Shown: positions 37,720-44,704, numbered from the stretch's first letter. The stretch: 64,000 bases of DNA from JBAYIE01 sp965279165 (GCA_965279165.1 OZ257140.1:2418001-2482000), one strand, 5' to 3'. Notes: generated by a model not told the origin, from the sequence alone. Translations and numbers: made by a program.

Positions 37720-37750
37720 ATTGCAAATAATTGACAGAAATCTATATTTG
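37720..37750 (+). promoter_or_regulatory. Promoter of the tRNA-Val gene
   Basis: ATTG at 37720-37723 and TATATTTG at 37743-37750 are separated by 19 nt, a near-perfect Bacteroidota promoter. The predicted start is about 37757, ten bases before the tRNA. A TTGACA also lies at 37731-37736. Confidence 0.65.
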
Positions 37751-37766
37751 CACTCCCTAAAAACAA

Positions 37767-37841
37767 GGAGGCATAGCTCAGCTGGTTCAGAGCATCTGCC
37801 TTACAAGCAGAGGGTCCTTGGTTCGAATCCATGTGCCTCCA
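37767..37841 (+). tRNA. tRNA-Val (anticodon TAC)
   Basis: A complete cloverleaf: acceptor GGAGGCA / TGCCTCC, D stem GCTC/GAGC, anticodon stem CTGC/GCAG with loop CTTACAA (anticodon TAC, reading GTA), T loop TTCGAAT and discriminator A. The T stem CTTGG / CCATG contains one T-T mismatch. CCA is not continued in the gene apart from the discriminator. It is preceded by a good promoter and followed by a terminator hairpin. Confidence 0.95.
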
Positions 37842-37851
37842 CAAAAAAAAG

Positions 37852-37873
37852 TCCCGCTCATGCGGGATTTTTA
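37852..37873 (+). terminator. Terminator after tRNA-Val, also start of direct repeat copy 1 tail
   Basis: TCCCGC-TCAT-GCGGGA is followed by T5. An identical hairpin stands after the tRNA-like copy at 38183-38204, since both belong to the same direct repeat (37771-37885 and 38101-38216). Confidence 0.85.
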
Positions 37874-37877
37874 ATTT

Positions 37878-38135
37878 ATGGCTTATACGTTATACATATT
37901 ATACTCAAATAAAGCAGACAAATATTATGTTGGCTATACAGGAGATGATATCGAAGAAAGAATCCGAAAACACAATACGAACCACAAAGGCTTCACCGGA
38001 GGCAAAGGAGATTGGGAACTTAAGTATCAGGAGATTTATACAACAAAAGAGGAAGCGATGAAAAGAGAACGAACTATTAAAGGCTGGAAATCGCGTGTTC
38101 GCATAGCTCAGCTGGTTCAGAGCATCCCGACTTAA
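37878..38135 (+). CDS. GIY-YIG nuclease-family small protein
   Basis: An 85-residue protein with YTLYILYSNKADKYYVGYTGD at about residues 3-22 (ends YTLYIL and GYTGD), containing the paired Y residues and the following ERIRKHN and REKTIKGW-type residues of the GIY-YIG domain. GIY-YIG proteins of this size in Bacteroidota are usually single-domain endonuclease-like proteins of unknown biological use. The last 11 residues (RIAQLVQSIPT) are coded by the tRNA-derived copy downstream, and the TAA stop at 38133-38135 falls exactly in the anticodon position of that copy. Its ATG lies within the direct repeat that follows tRNA-Val. Confidence 0.85.
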   Translation: MAYTLYILYSNKADKYYVGYTGDDIEERIRKHNTNHKGFTGGKGDWELKYQEIYTTKEEAMKRERTIKGWKSRVRIAQLVQSIPT

Positions 38136-38173
38136 AGTCGGGAGGGTCCTTGGTTCGAATCCATGTGCCTCCA
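38101..38173 (+). pseudogene. tRNA-Val-derived tRNA-like copy with changed anticodon arm
   Basis: The sequence from the D arm to the discriminator A is nearly identical to tRNA-Val 37771-37841, but the anticodon stem-loop is replaced by CCCGACTTAAAGTCGGG (38126-38142), giving TAA in the anticodon position, and the 5' acceptor half is missing: the preceding GTTCGCA pairs only partly with TGCCTCC. A functional tRNA is therefore unlikely. It is two bases longer than the parent over the same span. Confidence 0.8.
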
Positions 38174-38182
38174 CAAAAAAAG

Positions 38183-38204
38183 TCCCGCTCATGCGGGATT
38201 TTTA
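38183..38204 (+). terminator. Second copy of the tRNA terminator hairpin
   Basis: TCCCGC-TCAT-GCGGGA with a following T-run, the same as at 37852, as part of the second direct repeat unit (38101-38216). Confidence 0.8.
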
Positions 38205-38227
38205 ATTTATGGCTTAGCGTTAAAGCC

Positions 38228-38476
38228 CTAAGACGATTTCTTAATGTATTCCAGCATTCGTTTTGTGCTTTTAAGATTCTTCAGTTTTGTTTCAAATCTC
38301 TCAGCTTCTTCTCTTGTTTCAAATTCTTTGTTCCAGAAGAGGTTCCATGGCATTTTAGTGCGGGTGTAGGTACTCTCACCCGCATTGTGCTGTTTCAATC
38401 TTTTGGTAAGATTACCAGTTTGGCCAAAATAGAAAGTTCCGTCTTTTTCTGATTGAAGGATGTAAGCGTAATACAT
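38228..38476 (-). CDS. GIY-YIG nuclease-family small protein (second copy, opposite strand)
   Basis: This 82-residue protein reads YYAYILQSEKDGTFYFGQTGN at its N-terminus (ends YYAYIL and FGQTGN), followed by RLKQHNAGES and a C-terminal KLKNLKSTKRMLEYIKKSS. It is an independent GIY-YIG protein, clearly divergent from the 37878 copy and oriented towards it. It lies between the tRNA-like copy and a large hairpin. Endonuclease activity is possible from the family, not shown. Confidence 0.85.
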   Translation of the reverse strand: MYYAYILQSEKDGTFYFGQTGNLTKRLKQHNAGESTYTRTKMPWNLFWNKEFETREEAERFETKLKNLKSTKRMLEYIKKSS

Positions 38477-38557
38477 TCATGCAAGAAAAAACAATTGCAT
38501 GGTTAATGAGGATGAAATCGTATTTGTTTAGTGAATAAAGTATCAAGATTCTTGAGC

Positions 38558-38592
38558 ATAAAAAAAGACCTCGTATTTGCGGGGCTTTTTTG
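38558..38592. terminator. Imperfect hairpin with flanking A and T runs
   Basis: AAAAAAGACCTCG and the inverse CGGGGCTTTTTT form an interrupted stem around ATTTG. It may end plus-strand transcription from the pseudo-tRNA region or minus-strand transcription from tRNA-His. Confidence 0.4.
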
Positions 38593-38645
38593 TTGAAGAG
38601 CCAATTTTTGGAATCGAGCTAACCTAGAGAAATGAGTAGAAATAA

Positions 38646-38693
38646 CGTCCCGAAACTGCACGAATCTTCGATTCCATTGCAGTTTCGGGGACG
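38646..38693. repeat. Nested 48-bp palindrome
   Basis: CGTCCCGAAACTGCA (38646-38660) pairs with the inverse arm TGCAGTTTCGGGGACG (38678-38693) with a single bulged base, and the interior contains a second perfect hairpin GAATC-TTC-GATTC (38662-38674). No gene uses this stretch. Confidence 0.8.
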
Positions 38694-38702
38694 CTCGAAA
38701 AA

Positions 38703-38735
38703 CTAAAAACCCCGCAAAGCGGGGTTTAGTTTTTC
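38703..38735 (-). terminator. Terminator after tRNA-His
   Basis: Reading the minus strand after the tRNA, CCCCGC-TTT-GCGGGG with flanking AAACT / AGTTT forms a long stem followed by a T-run. Confidence 0.85.
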
Positions 38736-38739
38736 GGCG

Positions 38740-38814
38740 GGTGGAATACCGGGCTCGAACCGGCGACCTCCTGAACCACAATCAGGCGCTCTAACCAACT
38801 GAGCTAAAACCACC
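38740..38814 (-). tRNA. tRNA-His (anticodon GTG)
   Basis: The anticodon arm CCTGA-TTGTGGT-TCAGG gives GTG, with D stem GCTC/GAGC, T arm GCCGG-TTCGAGC-CCGGT and G-1 opposite C73, the histidine identity pair. The acceptor stem is imperfect: bases 5 and 6 (TT) face TT at 67-68, while positions 1-4 and 7 pair. The sequence is otherwise tRNA-like; the mismatches are unusual for a sole tRNA-His. The 5' half is repeated upstream (38837-38961). Confidence 0.8.
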
Positions 38815-38836
38815 ATTTGTTATTTAAACAATCAAT

Positions 38837-38961
38837 CGCTCTAACCATCCCGATAGCTATCGGGAGAGCTAAAACCACTATTTTATATCTTAAACAATCA
38901 ATCGCTCTAACCTCCCGATTAATATCGGGACCGATAGCTATCGGGAGAGCTAAAACCACCA
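38837..38961 (-). repeat. Two extra tRNA-His 5'-half copies with inserted palindromes
   Basis: In the minus direction each unit reads the tRNA-His 5' acceptor and D arm (GTGGTTTTAGCTC ... GGTTAGAGCG), but the D-loop is expanded by hairpins. The nearer unit has the perfect palindrome TCCCGATAGCTATCGGGA (38848-38865); the farther one has that palindrome plus TCCCGATTAATATCGGGA (38913-38930) in tandem. Each unit is followed by the spacer ATTGATTGTTTAA. No complete tRNA is encoded. Confidence 0.85.
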
Positions 38962-39007
38962 TTTAAGGGTTGCAAATGTAATACTCCTATTGATTATTTC
39001 AAGGAGA

Positions 39008-39721
39008 TTATCTTTCAAGATAATTTTTTTCAGCTTGGTCCCAATTCAATACGTTCCAAAAGGCTTTTGCATAATCGCCTCTTTTGTTCTGGTATTTAAG
39101 GTAATAAGCATGCTCCCATACATCTAATCCGATGATGGGTTTGCCTTTTACCAAATTAATATCCATCAAAGGATTGTCTTGGTTTGCTGTGGCAGTTATT
39201 GTTAGTTTTCCATCATTAGAAATAAGCCAGGCCCATCCCGAACCAAATTGGCCCAATGCTGCTTTCTCAAACGATATTTTGAAATTTTCCATGCTACCAA
39301 AGTCTCTCACAATTGCTTCAAATAATTTACCGTTAGGTTGGGTATTGGTTTTTAATAAATTCCAGAAGAAGCTGTGGTTCCAATGGCCGCCTCCATGATT
39401 TCGTATTGCATTTCGGCTCATTTCTGAGGTCTTGCTGATACCTTCTACCAATTCTGTAATATTCTTACCTTTCAAAGTAGTGTCCTTTTCAATCGCCTCA
39501 TTTAACTTGGTGATATACGCCTGATGGTGTTTGGTATAATGAATTTGCATGGTTGTTGCATCAATATAAGGTTCAAGTGCATCGAAACCATAACCCAACA
39601 ACGGCAATTCAAAATTATTTGCTCCTACTATGGAAAAAGCATGAGAAAAATTTGGTTGTATGAGCGCGCCTGCTCCTATAATTGCGCTGGTTTTTATAAA
39701 ATTACGTCGTTTTGTAGCCAT
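39008..39721 (-). CDS. sodA: Superoxide dismutase (Fe/Mn) with Tat-type signal
   Basis: Starting at ATG 39721 (MATKRRNFIKTSAIIG), the 237-residue protein has a twin-arginine signal (RRNFIK then a hydrophobic run), followed by the Fe/Mn-SOD fold. Metal ligands are H61 (MQIHYTKHH), H116 (NHSFFW), D200 and H204 (DVWEHAYYL). It converts superoxide to oxygen and peroxide; the signal predicts folding with metal in the cytoplasm and export to the periplasm or outer leaflet. It is divergent from copA with 71 bp between them. Confidence 0.93.
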   Translation of the reverse strand: MATKRRNFIKTSAIIGAGALIQPNFSHAFSIVGANNFELPLLGYGFDALEPYIDATTMQIHYTKHHQAYITKLNEAIEKDTTLKGKNITELVEGISKTSEMSRNAIRNHGGGHWNHSFFWNLLKTNTQPNGKLFEAIVRDFGSMENFKISFEKAALGQFGSGWAWLISNDGKLTITATANQDNPLMDINLVKGKPIIGLDVWEHAYYLKYQNKRGDYAKAFWNVLNWDQAEKNYLER

Positions 39722-39777
39722 GTACAAATGTATATATGTTTAGAATAGGAATAATATACGAATCGGAATTTATTTTG

Positions 39778-39785
39778 TAACTTTG
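39778..39785 (+). promoter_or_regulatory. Putative -7 element for the copA locus
   Basis: TAACTTTG fits TAnnTTTG and ends only 7 bp before the ATG at 39793, so transcription could begin at or beside the start codon. No -33 box is evident; an ATG at 39808 would leave a short leader. Confidence 0.35.
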
Positions 39786-39792
39786 CCATACT

Positions 39793-40032
39793 ATGCAAAC
39801 TCCAAATATGGTTGAGCTCGAAGTGGAAGGTATGACCTGTACCAATTGTGCCGCTACAGTGCGACGTAAGCTCGAAAAAGAAGGAATGAAAGAAGTAAAT
39901 GTAGATTTTGCTTCCGGAGCAGTTTCTTTTATCAACGATACAGCTTATACTGTTGTTCAAATTGCAGAACAAATTAATGATTTGGGATACCATACCAAAC
40001 AAACCGACCAACCTGAAAAAAAAAACTACTGA
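39793..40032 (+). CDS. Heavy-metal-associated domain (N-terminal product of the copA frame)
   Basis: The zero-frame product is a 79-residue HMA domain: VELEVEGMTCTNCAATVRRKL with metal-binding C16 and C19, and the typical beta-alpha-beta strands (VNVDFASGAVSFIND, AEQINDLGYHT). The frame stops at TGA 40030-40032, six bases after a run of ten A bases. The ATPase continues in the -1 frame from the same place. Two readings are possible: a short copper-chaperone-like product made by termination, with full-length CopA made by -1 frameshifting; or a single intact copA gene with one A missing. The two cannot be separated by this sequence alone. Confidence 0.75.
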   Translation: MQTPNMVELEVEGMTCTNCAATVRRKLEKEGMKEVNVDFASGAVSFINDTAYTVVQIAEQINDLGYHTKQTDQPEKKNY

Positions 40033-40039
40033 GTAGTTT
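40015..40039 (+). other. Candidate -1 frameshift site in copA
   Basis: Zero-frame codons GAA AAA AAA AAC TAC TGA contain the slippery heptamer A AAA AAC (40020-40026). The -1 frame is closed by TGA at 40014 and opens from 40017, so the overlap is only the A run. Immediately downstream AACTAC-TGA-GTAGTT can pair as a 6-7-bp stem with the stop codon in its loop. Identical codons occur at 7423-7434. Confidence 0.5.
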
Positions 40040-40091
40040 AGAATCTCAGTTTTATTTTTCTCTTATTTTCTCGATTCCTTTACTACTTCAT

Positions 40092-41900
40092 ATGTTTATT
40101 TCCTGGGCATTATTGCATAACCCATGGTTTCAGTTTATTTATTCCTTACCTGTATACATCCTTGGTTTTTTTGTGTTTGGACGAAGCGCCTATCATTCTA
40201 TAAAAAATGGGGTTCCAAACATGGATGTATTAATTATAACCGGTGTAGTTTCTGCCTTTCTTTACAGTGTTTTTGGAATGTTTTTTTATGGAACTGAACA
40301 TGCAGGACATTACTTGTTTTTTGAAACCGGTACAACAATAATTTCTTTGGTTTTACTGGGTAATTTAATCGAAAAGCGATCGGTGAAACAAACCGCCTCG
40401 GATATGTTTGCTCTTCAGCGATTGAAAATAAATGATGCCAAGAAAGTTGAACGCCACAACGGTCATGAGCATATCCATAATGTTCAATTTGAAGATATTA
40501 GAAAAGGGGATATGTTTCTTGTAAATGAAGGCGACAGGATTCCAATTGACGGTACTTTAATGGAAGGAGAAATTACCGTGAATGAATCGCTGATATCCGG
40601 CGAAAGTTTGCCGTTGTTTAAGAACAAAGGGTCGAGTGTAATCGGCGGTACGATAAATATTCAGGGAACTGCTTACATAATTGCTGATACCGATAGCAAA
40701 CAATCCGTTTTACAACAAATAATTGAAACAGTTAAAAAGGCACAATCTGATAAACCACCGGTTCAAAAACTTGCAGATAAAATCAGCGGAATATTTGTTC
40801 CCGTGGTAATCGCTATTGCATTGGTTTCTTTTGGAATTAATTATTTTTTGGTTGAGGTATCCATGCAAGACGCACTGATGCGATCTATTGCCGTATTGGT
40901 TATCTCATGTCCTTGTGCCATGGGGCTTGCAACCCCAACCGCTGTAATGGTTGGTATCGGTAAAGCAGCCCGAAACGGAATATTGGTTACCCGCTCGTCG
41001 GCACTTGAGGTATTTGCAAAAACACGAATTTTATTATTTGATAAAACTGGGACCCTTACCGATGGTAATTTTAAATTTCAATTTGCTTTTACGAATGGCG
41101 TTACCGAAGACGAAGCAAAAAACATAATCTATAACCTCGAAAAATTTTCGTCGCATCCAATTGCAAAATCCTTGATTAAAAATAAAGATTGGTTTACCCA
41201 ACCTTTACAATTAAATAAAATGGAAGAACAAAAAGGTAAAGGAATAAAAGCAAATACAGATAACGGGGATACATTATATTTTGGTACGTATAAGTCGGAT
41301 AAAGAGATGCCCAATGCCGATATTTATTTGGTAAGGAATGATGTGGTTATTGCTGGAATTAGGATTGCGGATGAATGGAAAGAAGAAGTAAGAAGTGTTT
41401 TGGATTATTTCAAAACACAACAGATGCAATCCAATTTATTGAGCGGGGATTCTGAAGAAAAGTGCAATGCTGTGAAAGATTTATTCCCTGAATTTAAGGT
41501 GTTTTCCCGACAAACACCATTTCAAAAATTAGAAAAGGTTGAACAGTTAACCAAACAAGGTTTAACAGCAATGATTGGAGATGGCATTAACGATGCGCCA
41601 GCGTTAAATAGAGCGTCAGTTGCCATTTCTTTTGCCAATGCAACAGAAATTGCCCAACAATCGGCACAATTAATTTTGATGCGAAGCGATTTTAAGACTT
41701 TACAGAAAGCACATACCATTTCTGTACAAACGTACCAAACCATCAAACAAAATTTGTTTTGGGCTTTTGCTTATAATATTGTTGCTATTCCTCTTGCAGC
41801 TGCTGGATATATGCACCCAATGCTTGCAGCAGCTTCTATGGCTTTTAGTGATGTAATCGTAATTGGCAATGCAATTCGTTTGCGGTATACCAAAATCTAA
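40092..41900 (+). CDS. copA: Copper-translocating P-type ATPase (main part, -1 frame of 39793)
   Basis: The ATPase frame is open from 40017 and is numbered here from the ATG at 40092 (602 residues). It shows the transduction motif SGES (169-172), the membrane CPC of copper pumps (273-275), the phosphorylation site DKTGT (317-321), the HP locus (355-356) and the ATP-binding hinge GDGINDAP (496-503). The HMA domain missing from this frame is in the overlapping upstream frame; joined by a -1 shift the protein would be about 702 residues, normal for CopA with one HMA domain. It exports Cu(I) across the inner membrane. The 40092 ATG itself is inside the normal first helices, so it is probably not a real start. 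Confidence 0.85.
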   Translation: MFISWALLHNPWFQFIYSLPVYILGFFVFGRSAYHSIKNGVPNMDVLIITGVVSAFLYSVFGMFFYGTEHAGHYLFFETGTTIISLVLLGNLIEKRSVKQTASDMFALQRLKINDAKKVERHNGHEHIHNVQFEDIRKGDMFLVNEGDRIPIDGTLMEGEITVNESLISGESLPLFKNKGSSVIGGTINIQGTAYIIADTDSKQSVLQQIIETVKKAQSDKPPVQKLADKISGIFVPVVIAIALVSFGINYFLVEVSMQDALMRSIAVLVISCPCAMGLATPTAVMVGIGKAARNGILVTRSSALEVFAKTRILLFDKTGTLTDGNFKFQFAFTNGVTEDEAKNIIYNLEKFSSHPIAKSLIKNKDWFTQPLQLNKMEEQKGKGIKANTDNGDTLYFGTYKSDKEMPNADIYLVRNDVVIAGIRIADEWKEEVRSVLDYFKTQQMQSNLLSGDSEEKCNAVKDLFPEFKVFSRQTPFQKLEKVEQLTKQGLTAMIGDGINDAPALNRASVAISFANATEIAQQSAQLILMRSDFKTLQKAHTISVQTYQTIKQNLFWAFAYNIVAIPLAAAGYMHPMLAAASMAFSDVIVIGNAIRLRYTKI

Positions 41901-41951
41901 CTTTGAATTTTAGTATTGGTTTAAGTTATTTGTAAATACTAATATTACACA

Positions 41952-43289
41952 TTGACAACAGCAGAACCAAAGTTAAATAAGTACAATAGCTTGCAGATTT
42001 TTCAATTTCTGCGCTTTGGTACTTTTTTTCTGATTTCAATTCTGCTTGCTAAAATTGCCATTCTTTACCAGCACGAGTATGGGTTGCATCTCATCAGTCA
42101 ATATGAAAATCTGATGCTGGTTAGCTCCAGTTTAACTTTTTTTTGGGTATCGGCAATTTGCAATACCCTTATCCCATATTTTAATAACTCCGATAAAATT
42201 CAAAGGAAAAAGCTTCTTTTTAATACGTTCGTTTTACTGATTGTATTTTCGGCAGCAGCAGCCATTGTAGTTTCTTTAATGGGACGATTAATCGATGGTA
42301 AGGACAAATACTTGTTTGATATGTTTGCCTTGGTGGTATTGTTAAACACCCCAACTTATATAACCGATTATATCTTTTACCTCAACGAAAAATATTCCTC
42401 CTTGTTGCGGTGGGGAATTATCACTTTTACAGCACATATTATTTTATTGTGCCTTCCGTTGTTTTTCAAACAATCACTCGGACTTGCAATCAATATGCTA
42501 TTGCTTCTTTCGTTGTTTAAATTCAACTACACCATTATCCTATTGATGAAGTATTCCATCATCAGTGTTCAAACTAAACTTTCAGGCGATTTTATTAAAA
42601 AAGCCATGCCGATTATGTTTTCCATTTTGCTCGCCGGAAGTATGGAATATATCAATAGTTATATTATTCAGTTCAATTTCTCGGAAGAGGAGTTTGCATT
42701 ATTCAGGTATGCCTCGAAGGAGCTGCCTATTTTTTTAATTTTAGCCAATTCGATGAGCAATATTTATAGTGGAGAGATTGCAAAATTAAATAGCGAAGGA
42801 AAGATTAATGAAGGGATAAATAACCTTCGGAACTCCTCCCGTAAGTTGATGCGATGGCTTTTTCCGTCGGCAATGTTACTGATGTTTCTAAGTCCGTATT
42901 TATTTAAATATGCCTATAACGATCAGTTGATGGATGGGTATAAAGTGTTCAATATTTATCTTCTTCTTATAATAAGTCGCATGATTTTTCCCCAAACGGT
43001 AATCATGGGTTTGATGAAAAACCGGGTTTTTTATCTCATTTCATCCAATTATTTAATTATTAATTCTCTGTTATCTTTTTGGTTTATGTATTTATTCGGG
43101 GTAAAAGGAATTGCTTATGCAACGGTAATTTCCTATACCGTAGAAAAGATTATGCTGGTTGTGTACTGTAAAATGGAGGGAATTGAGTTCAATAAATATA
43201 CCCCTGTTAGCGAGTATCTATTTTATTCCGTCGTAACTTTGTTGGTATATTATCTCTCCACATTGGTGAGTATGCCAATCCCTTCTTAA
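41952..43289 (+). CDS. Polytopic membrane protein, flippase-like (polysaccharide-transport type)
   Basis: A 445-residue integral membrane protein with about twelve helices, TTG start at 41952. The internal layout (paired six-helix halves, KAMPIMFSILLAGSMEYINSYIIQF at the start of the second half, FGVKGIAYATVISYTVEKIMLVVY near the end) resembles Wzx-type O-antigen/polysaccharide flippases of the MOP superfamily. These move lipid-linked glycans across the inner membrane. It lies 51 bp after copA, not in an obvious polysaccharide operon, so the substrate is unknown. Confidence 0.75.
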   Translation: MTTAEPKLNKYNSLQIFQFLRFGTFFLISILLAKIAILYQHEYGLHLISQYENLMLVSSSLTFFWVSAICNTLIPYFNNSDKIQRKKLLFNTFVLLIVFSAAAAIVVSLMGRLIDGKDKYLFDMFALVVLLNTPTYITDYIFYLNEKYSSLLRWGIITFTAHIILLCLPLFFKQSLGLAINMLLLLSLFKFNYTIILLMKYSIISVQTKLSGDFIKKAMPIMFSILLAGSMEYINSYIIQFNFSEEEFALFRYASKELPIFLILANSMSNIYSGEIAKLNSEGKINEGINNLRNSSRKLMRWLFPSAMLLMFLSPYLFKYAYNDQLMDGYKVFNIYLLLIISRMIFPQTVIMGLMKNRVFYLISSNYLIINSLLSFWFMYLFGVKGIAYATVISYTVEKIMLVVYCKMEGIEFNKYTPVSEYLFYSVVTLLVYYLSTLVSMPIPS

Positions 43290-43334
43290 AAATTCTCCTG
43301 TTTACTAAAAGTCATTTATTACATTCGCAGCTAT

Positions 43335-44696
43335 ATGTGGAGTAAAAATATACTGGAAACCATTGGTAATACCCCCATGGTTCAAATTAACCGTATGACC
43401 CGGGATTTGCCTTGTACCGTTTTGGCTAAGATTGAAAGTTTTAATCCAGGAAATAGTATAAAAGATCGGATGGCAATTAAAATGATTGAAGATGCTGAGA
43501 AGAATGGAAAATTAAAACCCGGTTATACGATAATAGAAGGAACCAGTGGCAATACCGGAATGGGGTTGGCTATTGCTGCCATTATTAAAGGTTATAGATG
43601 TGTATTTACAACTACGGATAAGCAATCGCGTGAAAAGGTAGATGCATTAAAAGCGTTTGGTGCAGATGTAATTGTTTGTCCTACGGATGTAGACCCGGAA
43701 GATCCACGTTCTTATTATTCTGTATCCTCTCGTTTAGAGAAGGAAATTCCAAATTCATGGAAACCCAATCAGTATGATAATTTATCGAATTCGCAGGCAC
43801 ATTATGAAACTACCGGACCTGAAATTTGGGATCAAACAGAGGGTAAAATAACCCATTTGGTAGTTGGGGTTGGAACAGGAGGAACCATATGTGGTACTGC
43901 AAAGTTTTTAAAGGAAAGAAATCCGGATATAAAAATTCTCGGGATAGATACCTATGGTTCGGTATTTAAGAAATATAAGGAAACCGGTATTTTGGATAAG
44001 GCAGAGATATACCCTTATATAACGGAAGGTATTGGCGAAGATTTTTTACCACAAAATGTAGACTTTTCTCTCATCGATCATTTTGAAAAAGTAACGGATA
44101 AAGATGCTGCTGTTTATACACGGAAAATTGCTAGGGAAGAAGGAATCTTTGCAGGTAATTCGGCCGGTTCGGCCATGGCTGGATTGATGCAGATGCGTTC
44201 TATGTTTAAAAAAGGGGATGTTGTAGTTGTAATTTTTCATGACCATGGTACACGTTATTTAGGGAAAATGTATAACGACGATTGGATGCGCGACCGTGGG
44301 TTCCTCGAAAATGAAAAACCAAAAGCTTCCAAACTTATCGAACAACACAAGCATTTACCATTGGTTACCGCTAACACTACGGATATCACACACGATGTAA
44401 TTGTTAAAATGCGCAAATACGATATTTCACAAATTCCGGTTATAAATGAAAAAGGAGAATTTGTTGGTTCATTAAACGATTCGCATGTATTTAGTTTAAT
44501 GCTTGAAAAACCTGAATTAAAAAATGAAGTAGTAGAAAAAGTTATCCAGGCACCATTTCCTTTTGTACATCCGGATGCATCGTTGGAGGAAGTTTCTAAA
44601 TTGATTAACCGTGATAACAATGCGGTTTTGGTTAAAACACTTGCAGGGGCAATTCATATTATTACCAAACAAGATATTATCGACGCCTTGAATTAG
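43335..44696 (+). CDS. PLP-dependent cystathionine beta-synthase / cysteine synthase with CBS domains
   Basis: The 453-residue protein has a fold-type II PLP domain (about 1-325): PLP lysine in PGNSIKDRMA near residue 43, the substrate loop EGTSGNTGMGLA, and the phosphate-binding GVGTGGTICGTA. A pair of CBS domains follows (about 340-453; DISQIPVINEKGEFVG, DASLEEVSKLINRDNNAVLV). The layout is that of bacterial cystathionine beta-synthase, which joins serine and homocysteine; some members act as cysteine synthases, so specificity is uncertain. rsmA follows almost at once. Confidence 0.92.
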   Translation: MWSKNILETIGNTPMVQINRMTRDLPCTVLAKIESFNPGNSIKDRMAIKMIEDAEKNGKLKPGYTIIEGTSGNTGMGLAIAAIIKGYRCVFTTTDKQSREKVDALKAFGADVIVCPTDVDPEDPRSYYSVSSRLEKEIPNSWKPNQYDNLSNSQAHYETTGPEIWDQTEGKITHLVVGVGTGGTICGTAKFLKERNPDIKILGIDTYGSVFKKYKETGILDKAEIYPYITEGIGEDFLPQNVDFSLIDHFEKVTDKDAAVYTRKIAREEGIFAGNSAGSAMAGLMQMRSMFKKGDVVVVIFHDHGTRYLGKMYNDDWMRDRGFLENEKPKASKLIEQHKHLPLVTANTTDITHDVIVKMRKYDISQIPVINEKGEFVGSLNDSHVFSLMLEKPELKNEVVEKVIQAPFPFVHPDASLEEVSKLINRDNNAVLVKTLAGAIHIITKQDIIDALN

Positions 44697-44704
44697 TGAA
44701 CAAC

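Noticed and set aside
37709..37912. ORF crossing tRNA-Val
   Set aside because: It translates the tRNA and terminator; the tRNA and its promoter explain the sequence.
38150..38452. Plus-strand ORF over the second GIY-YIG gene
   Set aside because: It is antisense to a well-supported GIY-YIG protein and begins in the tRNA copy.
38503..38781. Minus-strand 92-codon ORF over hairpins and tRNA-His
   Set aside because: It reads through the tRNA, its terminator and the nested hairpin.
40092..41900. ATG 40092 as the true start of a separate HMA-less ATPase
   Set aside because: The frame is already open from 40017 and codes hydrophobic helix sequence before that ATG, so the ATPase more likely begins as the continuation of the 39793 frame.
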